In this document: one piece after another, positions 1-6,877 of the stretch
Numbering within the stretch: the first letter of the stretch is position 1
Layout: the number at the start of each line of letters is the position of its first letter
Assembly (NCBI GenBank): GCA_045580835.1
Contig: JAZNOM010000095.1
Span: 1 to 26,216 of the forward strand
Source of the DNA: UMGS902 sp045580835
GTDB taxonomy: Bacteria; Bacillota; Clostridia; Oscillospirales; CAG-272
Direction: 5' to 3'
Length of the DNA stretch: 26,216 bases
The notes under the pieces: model-generated
The model's input: only the letters and a program-made list of their open reading frames with translations
Told to the model about the DNA's origin: nothing
Database searches by the model: none
Position numbers and translations under genes: made by a program

Positions 1-52
1 AGCGAAGGGGATAAATAGAAATAATTTTTCACTTTGTGTAAAAAACAAAATG

Positions 53-79
53 CGGCAAGGGCTTAAAAAGCCCTTGCCG
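53..79 (-). terminator. Intrinsic terminator of the liv operon
   Basis: Two perfect 12-bp arms (53-64 and 68-79, CGGCAAGGGCTT and its complement) are separated by three A residues. Read on the minus strand the stem is followed by CATTTTGTTTTTTAC, a T-rich tract typical of Rho-independent termination. It lies about 150 bp after the livF stop. The plus strand also has a T-rich run after the stem, so it may work both ways. Confidence 0.75.
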
Positions 80-88
80 TTACTTGCT

Positions 89-200
89 TTTTCGGATTTT
101 TGTCTCTACCGTACACATGTACGCCGACGAAACAAAAATCCGAAAATCTGCCCGCGTTTCTCATCCTCTGGTCAGCCTGATGACTTTGTCATCAGGCTGA
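89..200. repeat. Clustered inverted repeats in the 3' region of the liv operon
   Basis: A 15-bp perfect inverted repeat (89-103 with 132-146) encloses a smaller palindrome (cgtac-acat-gtacg, 110-123). Next to it is a 13-bp perfect inverted repeat with a 3-nt loop (172-184 with 188-200). A weaker 6-bp stem (201-206 with 215-220) leads into the livF stop. None of these has a clean T-run on the minus strand, so they are probably not terminators. They may protect the mRNA 3' end or be copies of an interspersed repeat. Nothing coding is supported in 1-227. Confidence 0.6.
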
Positions 201-227
201 AGTCGTGCTTACGGACGACTTTTTCTT

Positions 228-941
228 TTATTTTCTTTTGCCGAGGTAAGCTTCCTTAACCTCGTCGTTTGCAAGAAGCTCTGCACCGGTGCCGCGCATG
301 GTGATTTCACCCGTCTGCATAACAAATGCGTTGTGTGCAGCCTTAAGTGCCATATTAGCATTCTGCTCGATGAGAAGAACCGTAATGCCCTGCTCGTTTA
401 CGGTGCGGATAATATCGAAAATACCCTGCACAACAAGGGGAGCAAGACCGAGCGAAGGCTCATCCATCATAATAACCTTTGGGCGTGCCATAAGCGCTCT
501 ACCTACGGCAAGCATCTGCTGCTCGCCGCCCGAAAGTGTACCGGCAAGCTGCCACGAACGCTCTTTAAGGCGCGGAAACAAAGAATAAACATACTCGATA
601 TCGCTATCAAGCTTATCCTTGCGGAGATACGCGCCGATTTTGAGGTTTTCAAGTACGGTAAGGTTTGGGAACACTCTGCGTCCCTCGGGAACGAGAGTAA
701 CTCCGCGATTAACTATCTGGTCGGGCGAAAGTCCGAGAATGTTCTCACCCTCAAAAAGCACTTCGCCGGCTTTTGCCTTTACAATACCTGCGATAGAACG
801 GAGAGTTGAACTCTTGCCGGCACCGTTTGAGCCGATAAGGGTAACTATCTTTCCCTCTTCAACATCAAAAGAAATATTTTTAATAGCCTCGATACCGCCG
901 TAAGCAACACTGAGGTTTTTGATTTCAAGAATATTACTCAT
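228..941 (-). CDS. livF: Branched-chain amino acid ABC transporter ATP-binding protein LivF
   Basis: This is one of two ATPases that would drive high-affinity uptake of leucine, isoleucine and valine or related substrates, on the cytoplasmic face of LivHM. From the ATG at 941 the protein has 237 residues, the usual LivF length. Visible motifs are Walker A GSNGAGKSS (Lys43), the ABC signature LSGGEQQMLAVGRAL, Walker B VIMMDEPSLGLAP and the H-loop region LLIEQN. The ATG at 941 is preferred over an in-frame GTG at 947 because GGGGGTAAGTGAAG places the Shine-Dalgarno at proper distance. The start overlaps the end of livG by 8 bp, so translation is probably coupled. It is the last gene of the operon. 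Family assignment is firm; the actual substrate cannot be read from the sequence. Confidence 0.93.
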   Translation of the reverse strand: MSNILEIKNLSVAYGGIEAIKNISFDVEEGKIVTLIGSNGAGKSSTLRSIAGIVKAKAGEVLFEGENILGLSPDQIVNRGVTLVPEGRRVFPNLTVLENLKIGAYLRKDKLDSDIEYVYSLFPRLKERSWQLAGTLSGGEQQMLAVGRALMARPKVIMMDEPSLGLAPLVVQGIFDIIRTVNEQGITVLLIEQNANMALKAAHNAFVMQTGEITMRGTGAELLANDEVKEAYLGKRK

Positions 942-1773
942 CTTCACTTACCCCCAGATACGCTTTAATTACAAGGTCGTTATTCTGTACCTCGGCGGGT
1001 GTACCGCTTGCAATCATTTTACCGAAGTCTATAACATAAATTCTGTCGGAAATATCCATAACCAAGTCCATGTGATGCTCAATCATAAAGATAGTGAGAC
1101 CGAACTCATCACGAATCTGATGTATGAACTGAGTAAGCTCGGCGGTTTCCTGCGGATTCATACCTGCAGCAGGTTCGTCAAGGAGAAGGAGCGTCGGCTC
1201 GGTTGCAAGCGCACGAGCGATTTCAAGGCGACGCTGCTTGCCGTAAGGCAGGCTTGTAGCAAGCTCATCCTTAACATCGAGAAGTCCAACCTTGTCAAGA
1301 AGTGCAAGTGCTTTCTCCTTGTTTGCCTTTTCCTCTTTGTAGTTAAGCATGAAAGTAGCGGTAAACAGATTGCTCTTTTTACGCATATGCATCGCGACAA
1401 GTACATTTTCAAACACCGTCATCGACTTAAACAAACGAATGTTCTGGAATGTGCGCGCAATGCCAAGCTTTGTGATTTTATCAGGTGTTTTAACAACGCG
1501 TTTTTTGTAAACGCCCTTGTTTTCACCCGCGTAAAGCCTTTTCATCTTGCCGTGAGGATAGCTTTCGACAATAGTCTTTTCGTTAAATGAAACTCTGCCG
1601 TTTGTAGGCTCATACACGCCGGTAACAACGTTAAACGCAGTTGTCTTACCAGCACCGTTAGGGCCGATAAGAGATACGATTTCGCCCTCATTTACTTCAA
1701 GCGAGAGATTGTTCACGGCTACAACACCGCCAAACTGCATCGTTATATTTTCCAATTTAAGAAGGTTCTTCAT
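934..1773 (-). CDS. livG: Branched-chain amino acid ABC transporter ATP-binding protein LivG
   Basis: This is the second ATPase of the Liv transporter, pairing with LivF under the LivHM channel. It has 279 residues, about 20 longer than typical LivG. The extra length fits a basic insert (around PHGKMKRLYAGENKGVYKKRV) between Walker A and the Q-loop region. Walker A is GPNGAGKTT (Lys43). The signature is the LivG-type LPYGKQRRLEIARALA rather than the classical LSGGQ. Walker B is LLLLDEPAAGMNP, followed by MIEHHMD with the switch histidine. The start ATG has GGAGG nine bases upstream and lies one base after the livM stop, so the genes are tightly coupled. Confidence 0.94.
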   Translation of the reverse strand: MKNLLKLENITMQFGGVVAVNNLSLEVNEGEIVSLIGPNGAGKTTAFNVVTGVYEPTNGRVSFNEKTIVESYPHGKMKRLYAGENKGVYKKRVVKTPDKITKLGIARTFQNIRLFKSMTVFENVLVAMHMRKKSNLFTATFMLNYKEEKANKEKALALLDKVGLLDVKDELATSLPYGKQRRLEIARALATEPTLLLLDEPAAGMNPQETAELTQFIHQIRDEFGLTIFMIEHHMDLVMDISDRIYVIDFGKMIASGTPAEVQNNDLVIKAYLGVSEDE

Positions 1774-1774
1774 A

Positions 1775-2848
1775 TTAGTTTACCTCCTTTTTCTTTGAAA
1801 ACCGACTACCCAGTGCTTTGGCGCCTTTGACAAGTCGCTCGGTTGAAAACTCCTTGTCGCCCATGATGCCGCGGCGGAAGAAGAGCACGATAATCATAAT
1901 TACCGCCGAGAATACTACAAGGCGGAAACCGTTTCTGGTTACGCCGGGGATAATACCCTCGGTGTCAAGAAAACGGAGCCACCACTCGGAGCATGCAATG
2001 TAAAGAAAACTTGCGAAAACCGAGCCGCTGAGGCTTCCGATACCGCCGATAACAACGATAAGAAGTATCTCGTATGTAAGTGCAGTAGTAAACGAGTTAG
2101 CCTGCGCCTTTGACTGGAACATAGCGAGCATTGCGCCGCCCACACCTGCAAAGAAAGAGCTGATAACAAAAGAAATCATTTTGTGCTTTGCAAGGTTGAT
2201 ACCCATTGCCTCTGCCGCAACCTCGTCGTCACGGATAGCCTTGAACGCTCTGCCGTAAGTAGAACGAACGATCAATGCAACAATTGCTATACAAACGCCT
2301 GCCGCTATGAAATATGTTGTGATTTTTGAGAATTTTGGATAGTTTACAAGAGGGTTAGGAGCGTTGGTGATAGGTCCGAGGGTGCCCCACTTTGCGAAAG
2401 CCGCAACGATTTCAGCAAAGCCTAAAGTTGCAATTGCAAGATAGTCGCTCTTAAGTCTGAGCACGGGCAAACCGATAAGAAATGCAAATATTGCTGCAAC
2501 AATTCCCGCAGCAATCATAGCTCCGACTATCGGGAGTTCAACCACCTTTAAAAATCCCGCAATGTCATCCTGCATATAGTAAACGCTGGCGCGCGCCTCA
2601 ATCGGAATTGAGAACATAGCGTATGTGTATGCGCCAAGCAACATAAAGCCTGCCTGACCAAGCGAAAAAAGTCCGGTAAAGCCGTTAAGCAGGTTCATGG
2701 ATACTGCAACTACCGCAAAAACCGCACCTTTTTTAAGAACGGTTGCCGGAAGTCCGAAAGGCTGAATAAAATCAACCGCCACTGCAACTCCGAATACGGC
2801 AAGGAGAAGCACGATATCAATCGTTCTGAAAATCTTTTTATTCTTCAT
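1775..2848 (-). CDS. livM: Branched-chain amino acid ABC transporter permease LivM
   Basis: This is an integral membrane subunit of the Liv transporter, forming the channel with LivH. The 357-residue protein has about nine or ten hydrophobic stretches. It contains the permease motif NLLNGFTGLFSLGQAGFMLLGAY and the cytoplasmic coupling loop AIRDDEVAAEAMGINLAKHK, which contacts the ATPases. The C-terminus is basic (FSKKKEVN). The periplasm-side loop after RLKSDYLAIATLGF reads GPITNAPNPL, where many LivM proteins have a glycine-rich TGG segment, so this copy is somewhat divergent there. It starts 14 bp after livH and ends one base before livG. Confidence 0.93.
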   Translation of the reverse strand: MKNKKIFRTIDIVLLLAVFGVAVAVDFIQPFGLPATVLKKGAVFAVVAVSMNLLNGFTGLFSLGQAGFMLLGAYTYAMFSIPIEARASVYYMQDDIAGFLKVVELPIVGAMIAAGIVAAIFAFLIGLPVLRLKSDYLAIATLGFAEIVAAFAKWGTLGPITNAPNPLVNYPKFSKITTYFIAAGVCIAIVALIVRSTYGRAFKAIRDDEVAAEAMGINLAKHKMISFVISSFFAGVGGAMLAMFQSKAQANSFTTALTYEILLIVVIGGIGSLSGSVFASFLYIACSEWWLRFLDTEGIIPGVTRNGFRLVVFSAVIMIIVLFFRRGIMGDKEFSTERLVKGAKALGSRFSKKKEVN

Positions 2849-2862
2849 TTTCAGTCCCCTCC

Positions 2863-3741
2863 TTATACTTTATCAATGGTCTTTTCGCCGAAAAGACCGG
2901 TAGGCTTAACGCAGAGAACTACGATAAGAAGTGCAAACGTGAAAGCGTCAGAGAAAATAGAGAACTCTGTGCTTGATTTTATAAGGTTTTCGCAAATACC
3001 GATAATAAATGCACCGACAACTGCGCCGGGGATAGAACCGATACCGCCGAAAACCGCAGCAACAAACGCTTTAAGTCCGGGCATTGCGCCAGAAGTCGGA
3101 ACTACAGACTGATAATTTGAGAAATAAAGCAACGAGCCGATACAAGCAAGGAAAGAACCGATAACAAATGTGGTACTGATAACCTTGTTTATCTTTATGC
3201 CCATGAGCTGCGAGGTTTCAAAATCCTTTGACACCGCACGCATTGCCATACCGATTTTTGTGTAGCGGATAAGCACGACCAAAAATACGATAAGAACAAT
3301 AGTGAGTATGGGCGTAATTACGGTAACGCGCTTGGTAATAGCACCAAATACGGTTACGGAATCGGATATCCACGGAAGTGCAGGATATGTCTGCGGCAGA
3401 CCGCCGGTTATGTAAAGCGCAAGATTCTGAATAAGATATGATACACCGATAGCCGATATCATGACCGACATACGAGGTGCGCTGCGGAGCGGCTTATATG
3501 CCGCGCGTTCGATCAAGAAACCGAGCAACACGGTAGCTATAATAACTATCGGTACTGCATAATAAAGCGGCATTGCCGTTGTAAGGTATACAATAATAAG
3601 TCCCGATGCCATAAAAACATCGCCGTGAGCGAAGTTTATAAGGCGAAGGATACCGTATACCATGGTATAGCCAATCGCAATCAGCGCATACTGACCGCCG
3701 ACGGAAATACCCGCCAAAAGGTGGTCTATGGTTATGTTCAT
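2863..3741 (-). CDS. livH: Branched-chain amino acid ABC transporter permease LivH
   Basis: This is the first membrane subunit of the Liv channel. It has 292 residues, the normal LivH length. Hallmarks are the N-terminal QYALIAIGYTMVYGILRLINFAHGDVFM, the coupling loop AMRAVSKDFETSQLMGIKINKV and the conserved GGIGSIPGAVVGAFIIGICENL near the C-terminus. Most of the chain is strongly hydrophobic with about eight transmembrane segments. GAGGGATTCTT precedes the ATG. The 158 bp that separate it from livK hold two hairpins and no obvious second promoter. Expression therefore probably depends on readthrough from livK. Confidence 0.94.
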   Translation of the reverse strand: MNITIDHLLAGISVGGQYALIAIGYTMVYGILRLINFAHGDVFMASGLIIVYLTTAMPLYYAVPIVIIATVLLGFLIERAAYKPLRSAPRMSVMISAIGVSYLIQNLALYITGGLPQTYPALPWISDSVTVFGAITKRVTVITPILTIVLIVFLVVLIRYTKIGMAMRAVSKDFETSQLMGIKINKVISTTFVIGSFLACIGSLLYFSNYQSVVPTSGAMPGLKAFVAAVFGGIGSIPGAVVGAFIIGICENLIKSSTEFSIFSDAFTFALLIVVLCVKPTGLFGEKTIDKV

Positions 3742-3791
3742 AAGAATCCCTCTTTTATAAATCTAATTTTTCAGGCTGCATTGAAAAAGCA

Positions 3792-3815
3792 GAAAAGGGC
3801 ATTTTCTGCCCTTTC
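3792..3815 (-). terminator. Second hairpin between livK and livH
   Basis: The arms are 3792-3801 (gaaaagggca) and 3807-3815 (tgccctttc) with a 5-nt loop. On the minus strand the stem is followed by TGCTTTTTC. An outer pair, aggctg (3773-3778) with cagcct (3820-3825), could extend the structure. It lies about 50 bp before livH, so it is likely a leaky terminator or a processing/stability element. Confidence 0.5.
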
Positions 3816-3834
3816 AGAACAGCCTAAAAATCAA

Positions 3835-3865
3835 TGCAAGGGCTTGACGAAAGCCAAGCCCTGCA
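3835..3865 (-). terminator. Attenuating hairpin directly after livK
   Basis: The arms tgcaagggcttg (3835-3846) and caagccctgca (3855-3865) pair with one bulged A. On the minus strand the stem is followed by TTGATTTTTAGG, a short T-rich tail. It sits 35 bp after the livK stop. In liv operons a partial terminator here commonly gives more binding protein than permease. Confidence 0.65.
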
Positions 3866-3899
3866 TTTAAGTAAAATTTAATAAGACGTAGAAGTTAAA

Positions 3900-5072
3900 T
3901 TAGTTAACGCCCTGCTCCTTAACGAAGTCCCAATTAGCGGTCTCGGTGTTAGCCTTCTTGATGTAAGCAGTAGTTCTTACAGCGTCACCGTTGGGATCGC
4001 CTTCAAACTTGATCTGACCGGTAACGCCGGTGAAATCAACCTTTGCGATTGCAGCCATGATATCTGCAGGATTCTTGGAGTTTGCAATCTTGATTGCTTC
4101 AAGTGCGGTGAAGTAAGCATCGTAACCCATTGCGGATACAGCTGCGATCTTAGAGTCGCCGCCGTTGTCGGTGAGGTTCTGAGCATCGGATTCGATCCAA
4201 TCCTTGAAGCCTTCGTCGAATTCTGCGTTACCGCCTTCCTGATAGAAAGTGGTTACCTGAATGTCAACATTCTTGCCCTCTGCAGCAGAAAGGATAACGT
4301 TGGAGTCCCAAGTATCGCCTGCCATGAGAGTAGCGGTTACGCCCTTTGCTGCAGCCTGCTCAACGATAAGCTGTGCATACTGTGTGGAAGTAGGAGCAAA
4401 GATAACCTGCGCGCCGCCGTTTACAGCGTTGGTAAGGAGAGTGTTAAAGTCGCTGGTATCCTTAACAAAGTCAGCCTTTTCAACAGTACCGCCGAGACCT
4501 TCAAACGCTACCTGGAAGTAGTGAGCAAGACCCTGGTCGTACTCGTTACCGGTTTCTGCAAGGATGTATGCCTTGGTGTAGCCGAGCTCACCGTATGCAT
4601 AGTTTGCAAGAACGGTGCCCTGGAAAGGATCGAGGAAGCAGATACGATAGTAGTGGCTGTTGCCTTCTGTTACCTTGGGGTTGGTGCAGGTTACGCCGAT
4701 TGCGGGAACACCTGCCTGCGCAAATGTGTCGGAAGCTGCGATGGAAACACCGGAGCCGTAAGAGCCGAGAACAACGGAAACGCCCTTACCTACAAGCTCT
4801 GCTGCTGCAGTGGGAGCCTTGTCGTCTGCGGACTGGTTATCTGCGGGAACAAGTTCAACCTTGTACTCCTCGCCGTTAATGGTAACGGTGGGGCATACAG
4901 AGTGTGCGTACTTGATACCGAGAGTCTCCTGCTTACCGCCAGCGCCGTTAGCACCGGAAGCAGGTTCAAAAACGCCGATTTTGATTACCTTTTCGTCTGT
5001 GTTATCGCCACAAGCTACAAACATTGTTGCAAGCATAAGAGTAGCGAGAACGAGAGCAACTATTTTTTTCAT
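3900..5072 (-). CDS. livK: Branched-chain amino acid ABC transporter substrate-binding lipoprotein LivK
   Basis: This is the extracellular substrate-binding protein of the Liv system, with the type I periplasmic-binding fold (Leu/Ile/Val-binding family). The 390-residue product starts at MKKIVALVLATLMLATMFVAC. A basic N-terminus, a hydrophobic core and a lipobox (FVAC, lipidated Cys21) show a lipoprotein anchored on the outer membrane face. The mature part has the family pattern: IKIGVFEPASG near the start, VVLGSYGSGVSIAASDTFAQAGVPAIG, then the YDAYFTALEAIKIA helix near the C-terminus. The reading frame is open further upstream, but GGAGG lies 8 bases before the ATG at 5072 and the signal peptide fixes this start. 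It is the first gene of the operon. The exact ligand is not certain. Confidence 0.93.
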   Translation of the reverse strand: MKKIVALVLATLMLATMFVACGDNTDEKVIKIGVFEPASGANGAGGKQETLGIKYAHSVCPTVTINGEEYKVELVPADNQSADDKAPTAAAELVGKGVSVVLGSYGSGVSIAASDTFAQAGVPAIGVTCTNPKVTEGNSHYYRICFLDPFQGTVLANYAYGELGYTKAYILAETGNEYDQGLAHYFQVAFEGLGGTVEKADFVKDTSDFNTLLTNAVNGGAQVIFAPTSTQYAQLIVEQAAAKGVTATLMAGDTWDSNVILSAAEGKNVDIQVTTFYQEGGNAEFDEGFKDWIESDAQNLTDNGGDSKIAAVSAMGYDAYFTALEAIKIANSKNPADIMAAIAKVDFTGVTGQIKFEGDPNGDAVRTTAYIKKANTETANWDFVKEQGVN

Positions 5073-5132
5073 AGTTGTATCCTCCATAAATGATTTTTCC
5101 TTAATTTGGTTTAATTTAGGAATGTTGTTATC

Positions 5133-5161
5133 ATTATATCTTTTATCTGCAAAAAATGCAA
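5133..5161 (-). promoter_or_regulatory. Promoter of the liv operon
   Basis: On the minus strand, TTGCAT (5156-5161), a 17-bp spacer and TATAAT (5133-5138) lie about 60 bp upstream of the livK start. The -10 is a perfect sigma-A match. Confidence 0.7.
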
Positions 5162-5240
5162 TACTTTTTTGCATTTTCCATATGTATATGCCACTTTTTT
5201 ACAAGTCAACAAGGTAATTTTTAACAAAAAGTATTGCATT
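5153..5240. promoter_or_regulatory. Candidate shared operator between livK and the PRTase-like gene
   Basis: The 15-mer AAAAAGTATTGCATT occurs on the plus strand at 5226-5240 and inverted at 5155-5169. Each copy covers the -35 of one divergent promoter. The liv-side copy is also part of a 9-bp dyad, AAAATGCAA-N7-TTGCATTTT (5153-5161 and 5169-5177). This geometry suits a dimeric regulator acting on both promoters. That role is inference; no regulator gene is adjacent. Confidence 0.4.
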
Positions 5241-5262
5241 AACAGTCGTTTTATTGTACAAT
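5234..5262 (+). promoter_or_regulatory. Promoter of the PRTase-like gene
   Basis: TTGCAT (5234-5239), a 17-bp spacer and TACAAT (5257-5262) lie about 30 bp upstream of the start codon. The ribosome binding site AGGAGG is at 5281-5286. Confidence 0.65.
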
Positions 5263-5294
5263 AGTATCACAAAACCCCATAGGAGGACTTATTT

Positions 5295-5930
5295 ATGCCA
5301 ACTAATAACACCTTAAAACTCGGTACAAAACGCAAAAACCTTTACCTTCGCGTTGTAAAGGGACATTTTGCTACAAGCAATGCTCATTCTAATTATTATA
5401 TAGATGTTGCCGCACAGAAATCACGCCTTACCGAAGCGCAGGCGGTTGCAGAAGAGCTTTCTGCATATTACCACCACACGATTATCGACACTATTCTCTG
5501 CCTTGACGGTACGGAGGTTGTCGGTGCGTGCCTTGCGGATAAGCTTACAAAAGGCAGCTATATCAGTATGAATGCGCATCAGACCATGTACATCATCACA
5601 CCCGAAACGTCAAACGGTCAGCTTCTTTTCCGCGACAACATCGTACCGATGATTAAAGGCAAGCATGTGCTTATCCTTGCGGTTTCGGTTGCTTCAGGAA
5701 ACACAGTGAAAAATGCAATCGAAGCCGTAAAGTACTATGGCGGTCAAAGCACCGGAATTGCATCAATATTTGCAACCAAGGATAAAATTGATGACCTTGA
5801 GGTTCACTCGGTATTTGACCCCAACGACCTTGACGGCTACGGCAGCTACGCTCCGCATGAGTGTCCCATGTGCAAGAAGGGCGAAAAAATTGACGCTCTT
5901 ATCAACTGCTACGGCTACTCAAAACTGTAA
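5295..5930 (+). CDS. Phosphoribosyltransferase-like protein (PyrE-related) with altered PRPP motif
   Basis: The 211-residue soluble protein resembles the orotate/purine phosphoribosyltransferase fold. There is a substrate-entry segment around DGTEVVGACLADKLTKG (71-87), a central strand-loop-helix KHVLILAVSVASGNTVKNAIEAV (123-145) where the PRPP loop should be, and a C-terminal HECPMCKKGEKIDALIN (188-204) with a CxxC. In active enzymes the loop carries two adjacent acidic residues (as in VLIVEDVITTGG). Here these positions read Ala129-Val130, while the following small residues and Gly135 remain. It may therefore be a non-catalytic or differently acting member, perhaps a nucleotide-sensing regulator; automatic pipelines would probably call it orotate phosphoribosyltransferase. 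AGGAGG lies 8 bases before the ATG. The gene is alone in its transcript, with its own promoter and terminator. Confidence 0.75.
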   Translation: MPTNNTLKLGTKRKNLYLRVVKGHFATSNAHSNYYIDVAAQKSRLTEAQAVAEELSAYYHHTIIDTILCLDGTEVVGACLADKLTKGSYISMNAHQTMYIITPETSNGQLLFRDNIVPMIKGKHVLILAVSVASGNTVKNAIEAVKYYGGQSTGIASIFATKDKIDDLEVHSVFDPNDLDGYGSYAPHECPMCKKGEKIDALINCYGYSKL

Positions 5931-5938
5931 ATTAAAAA

Positions 5939-5960
5939 CGCTTTCCCGATTGGGAAAGCG
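5939..5960. terminator. Bidirectional intrinsic terminator
   Basis: A perfect 9-bp stem (cgctttccc 5939-5947, gggaaagcg 5952-5960) with a GATT loop is followed by seven T on the plus strand and preceded by five A. It can therefore end both the plus-strand PRTase-like gene and the converging minus-strand membrane protein gene. Confidence 0.88.
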
Positions 5961-5965
5961 TTTTT

Positions 5966-6760
5966 TTATACCAATCTAAGTTTTTTAGCGATCGTTTCGC
6001 CGTCAAATGTGATATAACACTGCGAACCTTTGTTTGTTCCTACGGCAACGGTATGACCGTTAACCACCGCTGAAATCTCGTGCGGAGGCTCCATCAGCGC
6101 TTCAAACTCGCCGTAGACCTGTCCGTTAACCACAAGCTCATTTGTGCGCTTAACTCTGCGGTAACAAATCTGATAACTGCCATGCTCCGCCTCAAGAAGT
6201 ACACGGAACTTAACATCGTTGTCCGCATAGCGAAGCGGAATTGTGTCAGTTGCTTCGCTTTCTTCCGATGCATCGGTAACGTTAGGTTCTTCGTCGGCAG
6301 GCAGTTTTTTCAGCTTAAAGCCGTTATACACGCCGCTAATAAGATAAGCCAATACCCAGATGTGAATAACAATATCAATCACGCCGTCGGCAATATCGCC
6401 CGAAGATATGTACATCCAAGCCATCGCCGCCGTATCGAGCACAAAAAGCACAAGTGCCGCAACCATAAAGCCAATGCGCTTTTTGCTGAAAATCCAACAA
6501 AGCAGGTACACTGCAACCAATACAACTGCAAGAGCAATTCCAAATATAAAATAGAGTGAATCTTCGGTAAACAAGGTCAGCATTGCACCGTAAATCACCG
6601 AAACATATGGGATTGTCGCCGAGAAAAGCATCATTACATCCGAGCCGAAAAAGAGTAGCGCAATATTAACAACGGTTAATATCAGCATAAGCAAAAGGTT
6701 TTGTCTTGCGATATTATACTGCTGCTTTGCCGCTTCCGGTTTTGTCAAGTTTTGCTGCAT
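5966..6760 (-). CDS. Hypothetical membrane protein with five predicted helices and a C-terminal soluble domain
   Basis: I do not recognise a named family. From the ATG at 6760 the protein has 264 residues. Hydrophobic segments lie at about 20-40, 43-64, 69-91, 96-118 and 126-148. An acidic linker (155-172, DEEPNVTDASEESEATD) follows, then a roughly 90-residue probably beta-rich domain (175-264) containing VVNGQVYGEFEALMEPPHEISAVVNGHTVAVG. The N-terminal part before helix 1 is short and polar. The frame is open for 31 more codons upstream, but GGAGGT lies 7 bases before 6760 and a consensus promoter overlaps the upstream stretch, so the shorter start is chosen. It appears monocistronic and ends at the shared terminator. 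A sensory or envelope role is possible but unsupported. Confidence 0.7.
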   Translation of the reverse strand: MQQNLTKPEAAKQQYNIARQNLLLMLILTVVNIALLFFGSDVMMLFSATIPYVSVIYGAMLTLFTEDSLYFIFGIALAVVLVAVYLLCWIFSKKRIGFMVAALVLFVLDTAAMAWMYISSGDIADGVIDIVIHIWVLAYLISGVYNGFKLKKLPADEEPNVTDASEESEATDTIPLRYADNDVKFRVLLEAEHGSYQICYRRVKRTNELVVNGQVYGEFEALMEPPHEISAVVNGHTVAVGTNKGSQCYITFDGETIAKKLRLV

Positions 6761-6790
6761 ATCATGTACCTCCGTATGCCATATATTTAC

Positions 6791-6819
6791 ATTGTACCAC
6801 ATGGATATACATTTGTCAA
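6791..6819 (-). promoter_or_regulatory. Consensus promoter of the membrane protein gene
   Basis: On the minus strand, TTGACA (6814-6819, perfect -35), a 17-bp spacer and TACAAT (6791-6796) lie about 30 bp upstream of the start at 6760. Confidence 0.8.
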
Positions 6820-6862
6820 CAAAAAATGCTATCATATACAAATACGTTAGCATTTTTTGTTG
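6817..6862 (-). terminator. AT-rich inverted repeat after the topoisomerase gene
   Basis: Perfect 14-bp arms CAACAAAAAATGCT (6817-6830) and AGCATTTTTTGTTG (6849-6862) flank an 18-nt loop. It lies 16 bp beyond the stop of the minus-strand topoisomerase gene and, read in that direction, ends in ATTTTTTG, so it probably terminates that gene. The distal arm runs into the -35 of the next promoter. Confidence 0.55.
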
Positions 6863-6877
6863 AATTTTGAAGTAAAA

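Noticed and set aside
919..1590. 223-codon plus-strand open frame opposite livG
   Set aside because: Lies wholly antisense to livG, which has all ABC ATPase motifs. The translation is cysteine/histidine-rich with no family resemblance.
4521..5093. 190-codon plus-strand open frame opposite livK
   Set aside because: Antisense shadow of a clear lipoprotein gene; low-complexity Cys/Val-rich translation.
5073..5174. Upstream extension of livK
   Set aside because: It would place 34 residues before a complete lipoprotein signal peptide, and the promoter -10 and -35 lie inside that stretch.
5073..5294. CodY box or T-box leader controlling the liv operon
   Set aside because: I looked for an AATTTTC-type CodY dyad and for T-box features upstream of livK and saw neither.
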